Shown: positions 13,187-24,529 of the stretch, one piece after another
Position numbering within the stretch: position 1 is the first letter of the stretch
How the letters are laid out: the number at the start of each line of letters is the position of its first letter
Assembly: GCF_905147045.1 (NCBI RefSeq)
Contig: NC_065901.1
Location: 6,138,001 to 6,202,000 of the forward strand
Length of the DNA: 64,000 bases
From: Nymphalis io
Lineage: Eukaryota; Arthropoda; Insecta; Lepidoptera; Nymphalidae
Reading direction: 5' to 3'
Made by a program: the position numbers and the translations under genes
The notes under the pieces: generated by a model
Database searches by the model: none
What the model was told of the DNA's origin: nothing
What the model saw: the letters and a program-made list of their open reading frames with translations, nothing else

Positions 13187-14839
13187 ACGGAATTACGAAG
13201 ACCTTAAAATATTGTAACCTACGAAAAAAAAATGACTAGTTACATAACTTTGCAATTAAAACGAGATAGAATTTTATTAGTAAATTGTAATAATTAAATA
13301 TAACATTTTCACTAAACGCTTTCAATGTATCGTAGATTAAACAATGTAAAGTTTCCTTAACTCGTTATCTTTGCCGCTGTCCATATAAAGTTTTGCAAAG
13401 ATACCATCGTCACTACAAGTTAATTAAATTACAGACAGACCAATCAGATAGCAGTATGGGGGTTATTTATTAATAGAAACTTCGTGTAACCTTGTTGATG
13501 GGGTATACTTTAATTGGACCTAATTAAAGGAATTAATAGATGTTATCAATGAGCTCACACAGTGTAATGGATAAATAATATGAATTATATTTAAAAGCAC
13601 ACACTTTGTTACTATAATGAAATTTTTTTTTGGTAATCTTCGGAACAAATCAATGAGCCAGAATTTATAAGTATATATTCCTGGTTCCTTCAACGGATGA
13701 TCTCGATGGTACTAAAATATTGTATTGTCGTGCGTATTACACATACTTGAAAGGTTAATATATACAACAATTAATACGCTTAAATTGGCTTCTTAGATTA
13801 ATTTACAGGCTGACTGACTGACTTTGTAAATACAAGCGAAGCGAATATAAAGCGATTAAAAATGATATACTTACACAAAAGGCAGCAATTACCAGTACCA
13901 GTGATTAAAAATGTTGTAAATTAACATCGATAACTTTAAACCAATTATCGTGCTGTAGAACAGGCGAACATATTGTCATTTATAGTCTGTGCGACAATCC
14001 ATAACTGTCATACGATGTAAATAAAAAATTAAATGCAATTATTTAACCATAGAGTAAAAATTAAAAATAAGTCATCTCTATAATTTAATGGATGAATGTC
14101 GCGTAAGCTAGTCGCAGTGTTTAAAATATTGCTACTATGATGTATGACTTGAACACATTTATCAACCATCGACATAAGGTTTTTTTCTAATCCTATTAAT
14201 AGTTCATTACATTATTATTTCATCGACATATGTTTAAAACGTAGCAAAGGCTTTAGCCATTTTTTTCTTGAGCTTAACTTTGATTAAAATCGATTGACCA
14301 AACTTTGTTAGTGTACTTGATTTCAACTATATAACAATCTGGATTGCTTTACGAATCTTTCCAAATCGTTAAAGCATTTTTAAGAAAATATCACAATAAT
14401 ATTATTAGTTTAACATAATCTATTTAAAAATACATGTATTAATAAATTGCATATATTTCAAAACAATGCACTAGCCAGCGCGTGCCATAATGCATACTTT
14501 TATAACTATCATATAAACAAAATTGTTCGGCTTACAAGCAGTCGATGATAAAAGCGTAGATCGGTCAGTAATGAGGGGGAAGAATTTCTCATGGCTACTT
14601 AATGACAGTTGTGATTGGCGAAGCTACCAATTTACTTAAAAATAAATATTTCTTTAGCGACGCGGAAGCCAGCCGATGTTTCAACGGGGAGCATTAGCCG
14701 CGCAATCATCGTGAACAATTTCCTAGGTCGAGTACTAAGAATCTAGTCAGTGATATAGGCGGTTATTTGGCTATCTATTCTAATACATTTCCATAGAAAA
14801 TTGACGAAGGTAGCAACTTTGAGGACTCTAATATATACT

Positions 14840-14861
14840 ATAATATATATATATATATAGT
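14840..14861. repeat. Short (AT)n run
   Basis: About 20 bp of alternating AT. Confidence 0.8.
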
Positions 14862-15656
14862 ACTTCTAATATATGTTACATAAAGTTTGAATGGCTACAA
14901 TCCAAATTTAATACAATATTTTTTATATTCTATTTATATTTAATATACTTCTAATGTCAAGATTTTACATTGCGAAGTAAATTTTCTAACTCGTTCTGAG
15001 TTATTTTGTTAGAAATGTATAATAAGATTTTTTATTTATTTGTAACGTTTTTTCTTTCATTTAATTAATTTGCAATATATAGTCTTGTGATCATATTAAA
15101 ATTGTCATATTAAATTTATCCTAATAACTAATAAACCAAAGTCTAATAATAATACTTACTAAACTAAAACTTACGATAAGTTCTAAGATATACGAGCAAG
15201 TTATATAATAAGGTTCATTAAAGAACGGCGTAAAATATACTTAATGGAACTGCAATCGACTCCAGTTGAATGCATTATTTTGTTACAATAATGCTTAGTA
15301 TCCTTGATGTAGTTTAAATAAGAAAAAAGTACAATAAAGATTTTGAATCCCTGCCAAAATGTTTTTCATCTGAAACTACAGTTCCCTAATATAATAAGAA
15401 AAGATTATGACTTAAGAAAAAAACCGATGTTATAATATTTTCACTAAATCTATATAGAGGAGAGTGTGTAATAATGGTTAAACGCACTAATTTTAACAAT
15501 CAAAAGACTTTGGAAAATATATTTTTGCGTTAGATAGTATATCTATTAAAAATGTTTTTAGACTAAAATTTTATTCTGATCTTGACTTTCCACTTATCCA
15601 AAATGCAATTGAAAAGAAAAATAATTTAAATTAATCATAAAAACTTAAGCGAATAA

Positions 15657-15708
15657 CCACACACACAAACACGCACACATACACACACACAAACAAGCGC
15701 GCGCACGT
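15657..15708. repeat. CA/CG-rich imperfect microsatellite
   Basis: ACACACACAAACACGCACAC and ACAAGCGCGCGCACG in sequence; purine-pyrimidine alternating. Confidence 0.8.
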
Positions 15709-17583
15709 ACCCATACGATTTTCTCGCATTAATATTAAGCATGAATGTTTTTTTTACTGTAAATATTAATACTTATACTATGTCTTTAATTTTATTTTTT
15801 CTCAAGCTTTGTATTATAAAATTGTAATCCTATGTGGCCTTACTTTAGTAATGAGTAATAACTGTAAAATCATTTCTTTCAATTTCATTTCATTAACGCT
15901 GTTGATTACAAGTATAGAATAAGTAAATAAATAATGTAAAGATAAAGTTATAGAAGTGGGGCAAAACATATAATACAATAGATACAACACAGTAAACAAC
16001 AATTTTACTATTATTTTGAAAAATATACATAAAATTAATATCTGATAAGGCTATTTCGAATTCAATGACGCCGTGTGGAAAGTCACGAGTTTTCATTTCT
16101 AAATATATAGTAGGCATTATTCGCATGGGTAATGTTTAATTTATACTAAAACGTGATGCAGCGAGGGTGAGCTGGTCTACTGAGAGAAAGGAACGATTTT
16201 ACATGTGGTCTCTACCAATTATTACGAGGAACTTTATGTTAGATATTATCAAGTTCGCAGTTTAGTTCGAATTAGAAATGAAAACTAATTGTAGATTACT
16301 AAAAACGGCAAATTTTAGATGTAAATTTGGTTCAAGATTTTCACAGCACTTATGAATAAAGACCAAATTCCAACTCGCAATTGTGTTCTTGTCTCGGTTT
16401 AGAAGTTTAACTTCAAAATGTACATAAATTCCTATTTTGCTTTAACTTACATGTCAAATAATACTTGATATAATAACATATGTACACTAATTGTTGAATT
16501 ACCAAATAAATAAATACTCTTTTATCATGTTCAACATTTATGTTACAATTTGAATATTGAATGTAAGTAGATAATGGTAGTCTAACATCGACACAGTACA
16601 TTACGTATTAAAATAATCCTAATAATATGGATCGCAACTTCTTCGCATACGAAATGTCGTTTGTTATTCAACCATTGTCATCCTTTGTAAATAGCAATAA
16701 TTTGCATGGAAGACTTCCTGTGGGAATGTGTCTCATATTTGCTTACAAGAAAGGAAGGAAATGTTCATATCAATAGGTACGACTAATGCACATTTGTTAG
16801 TAATTTATGCCACCCACCATGGGACTTCACCAACATCAGGTACAATAGCCTATCTGTCGCTGGTCTTGTTTAAAGTGTACAAGGTTGACAGATATATTAT
16901 GCGAGCTTTTATTATAAAAGCTTATCATAGAATAGAAAATAAGAAGTCCAAAACTAAAATAATAACAGAGAAACGAAAAACACAAATCTTTTAGACATCA
17001 AAAATAAAATAAAAAATTGGTAAAAACCAAAGTCCAATTGTATTTTATATTTCATGTAATCCTTATTAATCGAGGATATAACATCAGTAATTGCAATATA
17101 CTTCTAACACACCAGAGCAACATGAAACGATTGCTGGATAATTTGTACTCATGCCAAAATAGCTTGTACCCGATGGTTATAACTTCTAATATTGTGTGGT
17201 CAGATCGACATGCCGTAACCCTTTGTGCGGTGGTTATACGTGACTGCAAGGCTCGGATCGGTGATTTACGGGTTAACGCTTAACTGGACACGCACGATTG
17301 GTTATTACGCATGTTACGTTACGCGACCAGTTTTGCATGTCGAGATCTAGCGGCCGTATAAGATAATGCTCCCCGATACGAACGACTACTGCAATTATAA
17401 GAATGTTGATAATAATCGCGACCGGTTATTTATGTTGACATTGACACAATATTCTTATTAGTACATGATTATAAAAAATAACAGATTACTTCGGGTAAAA
17501 TCTACGGAAAAAATAAGATTAGAAAAAGTTTATCGATAACATTAATAATAAGTTATTTCTTAATAATAAGTTACAATCAAAAA

Positions 17584-17705
17584 TTAATGAGAGCTACAAT
17601 CACAATCAAGAGTTAATGAGAGCAACTGATTAAGTTAAAAAAAAAGAAAGAATTGAACGAGGCCATTTTAAGTAAAACATTAATTATAACGAGAAAAATA
17701 TTTCC
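17584..17705. repeat. Small repeat unit flanked by 22-bp direct repeats
   Basis: The unit contains AATGAGAGCAACTGATTAAG and GAAAGAATTGAACGAGGCCA. It is bounded by direct repeats TAATAATAAGTTACAATCAA at 17561 and 17706. The core (17608-17683) recurs at 27357-27447 with high identity. Confidence 0.6.
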
Positions 17706-17706
17706 T

Positions 17707-20700
17707 AATAATAAGTTACAATCAAAACCAAATTGTACGGAACATAAAAGAGTAACGAACGAAATAAATTCCAAGAAGAGAGCTCTTGGAAAATTCAAGA
17801 TGAAACAATACAAAATATTTCAAGAATACTCGGATGTATGAACAATTTACATGGTCAGCGAGGATGCTAGTAAAATACGAGCAAATTCTGCAACATTTAT
17901 ATTGCTATAAATCTATTTATGGTGCTTAAGTATACTTACTACACAATCGATCTTTGAAGATATGCAATGGAGAATGTATACAAAAATGGAATAATGTTTT
18001 ACGATCGTGATCGTGGTGCAAAAACGTGTCACACGCTTTGCGAAGAATTTACAGTTCATATAAAATGACTAACGAGAGAGATAGTTAGAGACAATACATT
18101 GAAAAACTAACCGAATGCGTGTTACAAAGAGCTTGATGACTGAGATTAACCATTAAAACGGGATAAGCTTTATAGGCTTTTCGCAGAATATCCAACAGTT
18201 GTACACCTTCAATGGCTCTTTAACAAAAAGTCAATAGCGGGCTTCATTATGCAAGAAATATGACCGGCATTTATGATATACTAAGAAATAATTTACTCAT
18301 ATAAATTATTATTTTAATTACGCTAACGGTTAAACTATAATAAAATGTTTAATACATAATGCAAACTATAAATAATGAACAATTTATAGCAAACGTTTTG
18401 AATTTCATTAAGATCACGAGAAGTGATATTTAAACTATTAATTGAGCGAATGATTAAAAAATAATAATGGCTAAGATCGATCGAACACTTCAGGCCAATT
18501 ACGTAGTCAGTGTATTCATTACACCAGGCGTGGTGAGTAAAATGTGAAGGAGCGCCTAGTACTCGGGTGAGCGTGACATACGATCGGTTCCGCCTTATCG
18601 GACCATCAGTTCCCTGTACACCGCACGTGCCTTTGCATACGTAGATGGAACACCGTCGATAGTTGATATCAGAAAGTATATTGCTTTACGCACTACACAA
18701 TATAGCTAAGAACTATTTTGAATATAATGCCGAACCAAAGATTTATATATCTAAGCGCAGATGATAAGTCATCTTAAGTCATCAGAGTTAATGTCATCTT
18801 ATTTTTATTATTTAGATAGAATCTACTAAATAATAATTTCATTATTATCATTGTTATAAAGTATTCAATAAAAAATAAAATACACAATCATTAACATGTA
18901 TTATAAAAGTATTAAGCTGCAAATATTAAATTAATATATAGTTTACAGGATCATAAAACAATAACAGCCTTTCATCCGCTAGTATCGAGAGCTATACATC
19001 ATTTTAATCTCTTACAAATGTTTGCGTTTACAGCTAAAGTTATTTATTATCTTGATACCAATATTCGAGATACAATTCAGACACCGAGCCTATTCATTGT
19101 GCTATCCGGGCGATACTTTCTTCGTCTGAATTTTCATAAAATTGTCTTTGAATTAAAACCTGATGTTGCATACTATTGGAAACATAAATTCACTTATCTC
19201 CTCTCCAACGCATGCAACCTCTACGCCCATTGAAATGTTGCAATTGTTTTCAAAGGTAACTATTTTATGCATAGCTTTCGTTTAATAGTAAATCTCGATA
19301 AAAATTTAAATTATTATAAAAAAATTAACTAAATATACAACGCTTTTTGTTTTTTTCAAAGTCGTATAAGCACTGCCATCCGTACAGTCTTGTCTATAGC
19401 TATTTATTTTTAATACCTTATTGGTTGCTCGTTAAGGACGTTTTGAAGTAGCGCAACAAATCCCGGGCAGACAGTTACATGGCAAACCCGAGCCGCAGTA
19501 GATGCAAGTACGTACCAAGCCAATCTTTTCGTTTAGAATTACGTGATATAGCTATTGAGTTTCCAAATCACGATCCAGAAACAGCGCTCTATTAAATCCT
19601 TTTCCATTGACAGCGGTGATTATTTACTGCAAGATGTTTAATTAAAGATGAGGTAGCTTTTTTGCTTGCGTGGTTAAAATATCTCGATCAACAATACTCT
19701 AACGCAATAACTGCGAAAATAAAATGACCCTCAACAAGTACTCCATCAAACAGGCGCTCATAAACGTCAAGTGTATGCTTGCTTCGAGCAGTCGCTTCGA
19801 ATGAGTGGGCACAGATAGCATCCCGTGAATGCGAAACGTCACGACTGTACAACATAACACGAACCACAATAGACGCGAAGTTTTGAATTTACCATGCTCC
19901 ATCGAAGAAATTGGAATTTAATTTAATGGCCCTCCAACACAATAATGAGGCTTAACGCTAACATGCAATAACGAAAATATTATTGAAGTATACGAGAACT
20001 CAGCAAATAGTTAAGAGAACAGAAAAGTGGTTGTAAAAGTTTTAACAGAATAAAAATTACAACTAATAATACTGGCGTGTTGGTAATATCATATATTTAG
20101 TGTTGAGAATAGTAAACTTAGCTACTTATTAAATCAAACGACTTGTATATGACACAATAAGACAATTATAACAACACTTAGCTACTATTATAAGATTCTT
20201 TACTTCTACTGTTATGTATTTTTGTCGTTGAGAGAATTATAATAATTTTGTACCTCGCAATTCATAATGGCAGAGATTTAATTGAACGTAATAACGGGCT
20301 GGAATCGCATTGATGCAATTTACGCAATTCTTAATTAGCAATGAGATGAAATATCACGTTTGACTATATTGCATCATTCTGCATTAAAATGGGTTTGGAT
20401 ATTAATTAATAAGGAATAAAAATCGTTGACATTTTCGGCTGGCTCGAGAGGCAAATCAGTATTACTAATTTCGTGACGTAATTATACACTGGACCGCAAA
20501 GAAGAAGGGTCGGTTAGAAAATCGTCAATATCTTCAAAAGTACCTGACCCACCTTTATGAAATAAAGATTAAATTAAAGAATATTTGATACTTTGTGACA
20601 TTTTGTAATTTCATAACCTCATCTGAAAGTAACTTCACATGCAAAACGATACAATTAAGGTTACCTTGCAAAGAATGCTTCAATTCGTGACCAGATAAGT

Positions 20701-21480
20701 GTCCGTTATATTAGCTTTTGATTTCTGCAACTTCTCATATTTAGAATTGAAAAGAAAACTCGAGTGTAATATGTCATTTGAATGCGCTACGAAAATTTTT
20801 ATAAAAAAAATAAACATTATAATAATAAACGAAAACGTTTGTAAATAAAGTATAATTAATTAGATATTCGTATGATGAACGTAATCAAATGATGTAATCA
20901 AAGGACCATTGAAGCTAGTTTCAAACACTTCCGTGCAGTCAATTAATACCTAGATACTAACTAGTTCAAACACATTTCCATACAGAAAATTCGTTACTCT
21001 TTTTCTTTATTCACAATAGTTATTAAATTATATCTATTTTTTTTTAGAAATTATACTATATTTTAAATTAAAACCTCGGAACAAATGAAATACATATCTC
21101 GCAATTTATATAAATACAAACGCATTAATCTTCTTTGAGTATTTTCTATGAAACTTACATATAAGACTACGTTGTGCTTAAGACGTTTATAAAGAGGTTT
21201 AAAGTTGCTAAGAACCTGTTCTTTTAAGGCAACGAGTTTCTTGTGTAGGAGGTTGGAGTGCACTCATGAATAATAACAATGGCTTCCGGATTTGCAATAT
21301 TTAATGTAATGCTTAATGTTATCCTTAACTTAAGTGACATTAAGTAAAGGAAGGCATTGAAGTAGAGATTTGATTCTGAAAATTTTGATACTTTTTCTTC
21401 ATATTTTGTAAATGTAAGTATATCATTTACGACTCAGCAAACATTAAAGACACGTATGGTTTTGTAATATGCGTGATATT
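17707..21480. other. Non-coding gap
   Basis: GC-richer islands at 18.48-18.67 and 19.44-19.90 kb stand out from an AT-rich background; no gene recognised except the weak frame at 19699. Confidence 0.55.
19699..19902 (-). other. Weak candidate: small signal-peptide-like open frame
   Basis: The 67-codon frame begins MEHGKFKTSR and continues with a hydrophobic run LLWFVLCCTVVTFRIHG that would suit a signal peptide or signal anchor. It ends in frame with no cysteine pattern or known domain. It sits in a GC-richer patch. No splice partner or homologue is visible; chance is quite possible. Confidence 0.15.
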
Positions 21481-21519
21481 AGCATTTGAAGTAGGAAAGG
21501 CGAGTCTACTTCAAATGCT
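21481..21519. repeat. Perfect 14-bp inverted repeat
   Basis: AGCATTTGAAGTAG at 21481 and its exact complement at 21506-21519 enclose an 11-nt spacer; it is 150 bp from the larger hairpin. Confidence 0.9.
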
Positions 21520-21669
21520 GTCAGATGGCCGATACGTCCTGAATTCACATAGTAACAGAATAAATTGGTAACTTATAACGAGAAAATTTCAATTTATATA
21601 AGTTTATCGAAGTGAAATTATAATCCACAAAAAATAGTTGGTTTATATGCTTCGTTAACATGGACATGG

Positions 21670-21725
21670 ATTATTTCGGTTTTATATAACTGTTAGCGAT
21701 AACAGTTATGTAAAACCGAAATAAT
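21670..21725. repeat. 26-bp inverted repeat with a GCGA tetraloop
   Basis: The arms at 21670-21695 and 21700-21725 pair with one mismatch, a G:U or C:A wobble depending on strand. The 4-nt loop GCGA fits the stable GNRA class if transcribed from the plus strand. Confidence 0.9.
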
Positions 21726-22719
21726 TAAATCTGAGAGCCTTTTAATTGAATAAATTAAAGTCTTCTTAGATATCATCGACGAAGACTGATAAAAATAGCT
21801 TATTTCAAATCCTGTTCGTAGTCCGCGTATGTATATAGAGCATAAAATATTTACGTACTTGTAAGCAGTCCGGAACGGAAACTTGAAGTATTGAGTTACT
21901 GGACCGCTATACGGTGAAACCTGTTGGATCTATTTGCTAACTGTAAGCCTGATAGGGAAATATAAATAACTAATGCAAATATTCTCGGTCGTTGGTATGT
22001 AGTTAGTTTGATCAAATTATTACAATTGGTTTGCGTAACTGACCAATTCCGGATAAGAACCTACTGGTTTTCTTATACATCAAGTTTGTTCGTTTGCCAC
22101 TGTCCTGGGATGAGCTCGTCTCTATTGCGTGAGAGTTAAAGCAAAATTTTACAACCATAAAGTACATAAGGCTATCCGGAAGATTAAAGTTGTTGCCTAA
22201 TGTGATAATATGTATCCATGAACAAAATTATGTCTATGATAATTTTACAAAACTTTAAAATGATTCATAAAAAGATCTTATGTCAAAATACATTTAAGTC
22301 TTTTTACACGACACAATTATTCTCTGTTCTTACTGCATGTTTTTTGTTTTATTTTTTTCGGGTCATCATTAACGCTAACATACAATTTTAATTTAGATGA
22401 AAATTATAATTTTTTTGATTTTCATATTTATACATTAATATTGTTTGTTATTAAGGTTCCTAACTTGCCCGACGATCTTAGGCTAATTTGAATCGTTTAT
22501 TTGCGCTTTACAGCGAGATCTCTAATGAACGTTCTTTTGGACGTAGCATCCCTAATTGCTGTCAGTTTGTAAAGTTACCTAAAGGTCGGACTGTCTATTC
22601 GCCTTTCAGTTAGGTGCTTGTTTGTAGAACATTTTAAATTGAACGGAAATATATATTCCTATTTGTTTATATATATAGCGTTGTAACCTTTTGCATCCAC
22701 GAGCCCTGTATTATTCTAC
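21726..22719. other. Non-coding gap
   Basis: Nothing recognised. Confidence 0.6.
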
Positions 22720-22968
22720 TTTTTTTTATAGTATAGGTAGGCGGACGAGCATTTGGGCCAACTGATGGTAAGTGGTCACCAATGCCCATAGACATTGGCA
22801 TTGTATAAATGTTAACCATCGTTTACATCGCCAATGCACCACCAACCTTGGGAACTAAGCTCACTCAGCCTTCAAACCGGAACACAACAATACCAAGTAC
22901 TGTTGTTTTGCGGTAGAATATCTGATGAGTGGGTGGTACCCACCCAAAAGAGCTTGCACAAAGCCAGC
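22720..22968 (-). repeat. Type B repeat, internally deleted copy
   Basis: It starts with TTTTTTTTATAGTATAGGTAGG, lacks the segment after GGGAACTAAG (about 30 bp), and ends GAGCTTGCACAAAGCC. A short spurious frame at 22834-23034 is entirely repeat-derived. Confidence 0.78.
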
Positions 22969-24140
22969 GGCTTAAACAGTCACATAGCGATTATATATTT
23001 CAAAAAGGTCAAATTATATGTAAAAGACAAATAGTAATATTTGACGTATTATATTGTTTAATTTAGAAGAAAACGAAATTCGAAATATTATACGATATTT
23101 ATAATTATCTTTATAATAAAATCATCAAATATAATTTAAAAATATATAAAGAGATTGTAATATTTAATCATTTTAAGCGTTTTTCTAATGAAGATTTGTG
23201 TACAACATCGGTCATATGGAAAGCGTCAGTTAACTGAAACAATTTTCCAACAACAAATATCTATAGTACACGGTACAATTTACCGTAATTGCGTAATAAA
23301 TAATCGTTTAATGCGTTATCGTATCGTGTATATGAATCATCACATCGGAAGTGATTACGCGGTTACGTCGGGACCCTGAACTTGCGTTGAGGTAGATCGC
23401 GGGCAACGAACGTTGCGTGAACTCGGCCAAGAGGCAATTGTTTGCAGTGAATAAAACTGAATTTAGGCGACAAAACAAAAAATTAATACATTTACTATAC
23501 ATATAATTCTTCTTTTTCCTTTCGATATAAATACTACATTAATATCATTTAATGACAAGTCATAACGTTTAGAGATCAATCATTATACTATACAAGATAA
23601 CATAAAGAGGTTTATAATGAGCGTGTAGTTAGTATTCTTTGTTTTTCATGCAGAATATACAATTTAAATAAATATAGTTGTTTTATATAATTTTGCCGGT
23701 TCACGCTAGAACCAATGCCTTCAACAGTAAATTAAGATTGATATGAATACATTTTTTCTATAATTTATTCCATATTATAATACAAGCTTTTTTACTTGTA
23801 ATTAAAAGTAAAACAATAAAGAGCGTTAAAGATGTGATTGTACAGTTACTACTTTTTACTAAAATAAGATCACGTATTAATAATATTAATGTGAGAGAAT
23901 CGTATGCGTGCGCGCGTGTGTGCGTGTGTGTATGTGCACTTGTGTGGTTTTATTTGAATTAAACATTAGGGTTTTATATGATTTAGAATCAAATAAGTTT
24001 CTAAGATAATGACTTGACATTTTCATACGTCTACCTTAAAGTTGCCTGAAAGAGATCACGTACTAAGCGATTAGGCTATGTATTGTACATTTTTCATAAT
24101 CTGTGTATAAGTCTCATTTGTATTATATTGCATAATAAAA
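22969..24140. other. Non-coding gap
   Basis: It contains a GC-richer patch (23.18-23.43 kb) with the small palindrome GCAACGAACGTTGC, and the GT-rich run at 23.9 kb. Confidence 0.55.
23905..23946. repeat. GT-rich imperfect microsatellite
   Basis: GTGCGCGCGTGTGTGCGTGT followed by GTGTATGTGCACTTGTGTGG. Confidence 0.8.
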
Positions 24141-24440
24141 GCCGAGATGGCCCTGTGGTAAGAACGCGTGAATCTTAACCGATGATCGTGGGTTCAAACC
24201 CGGGCAAGCACCACTGAATTTTCATGTGCTTAATTTGTGATTATAATTCATCTCGTGCTTTACGGTGAAGGAAAACATCGTGAGGAAACCTGCATGTGTC
24301 TAATTTCACTGAAGTTCTGCCACATGTGAATTTTACCAACCCGCATTGGAGCAGCATGGTGGAATAAGCTCCAAACCTTCTCCTCAAAAAAGAGGAGAGG
24401 AGGCCTTTAGCCCAGCAGTGGGACATTCACAGGCTGTTAC
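24141..24440 (+). repeat. SINE type A, full-length copy, plus orientation
   Basis: It opens with the tRNA-like head GCCGAGATGGCCCTGTGG (box A region) and GGGTTCAAACCCGG (box B), and ends GGCTGTTACGGTACGG, where the short tandem tail has mutated. It ends about 90 bp before the broken retrotransposon. Confidence 0.86.
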
Positions 24441-24529
24441 GGTACGGTTACGGCATAATAAATGTATGCGTGACCATAATAATTAACAACATTGATATAG
24501 CATCATATATTAAGTTAACATAAATAAAT

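Larger units (their letters stand above)
13187..17560. other. Non-coding gap
   Basis: AT-rich, with the microsatellites at 14.84 and 15.66 kb. GC-richer patches at 14.52-14.75 and 17.15-17.42 kb show no coding frame and could be regulatory. Confidence 0.6.

Noticed and set aside
18480..18670. Possible coding exon in the GC-richer island
   Set aside because: Minus-strand frame has internal stops after about 22 codons and no recognisable motif; kept only as a possible regulatory island.
22834..23034. 66-codon frame (and the similar one at 53793-53984)
   Set aside because: Both are translations of the same type B repeat, hence similar to each other without being a gene family.
24170..24210. 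Possible tRNA genes at SINE heads
   Set aside because: Box A and B words are present, but no cloverleaf with paired acceptor stem; they recur as heads of dispersed repeats.
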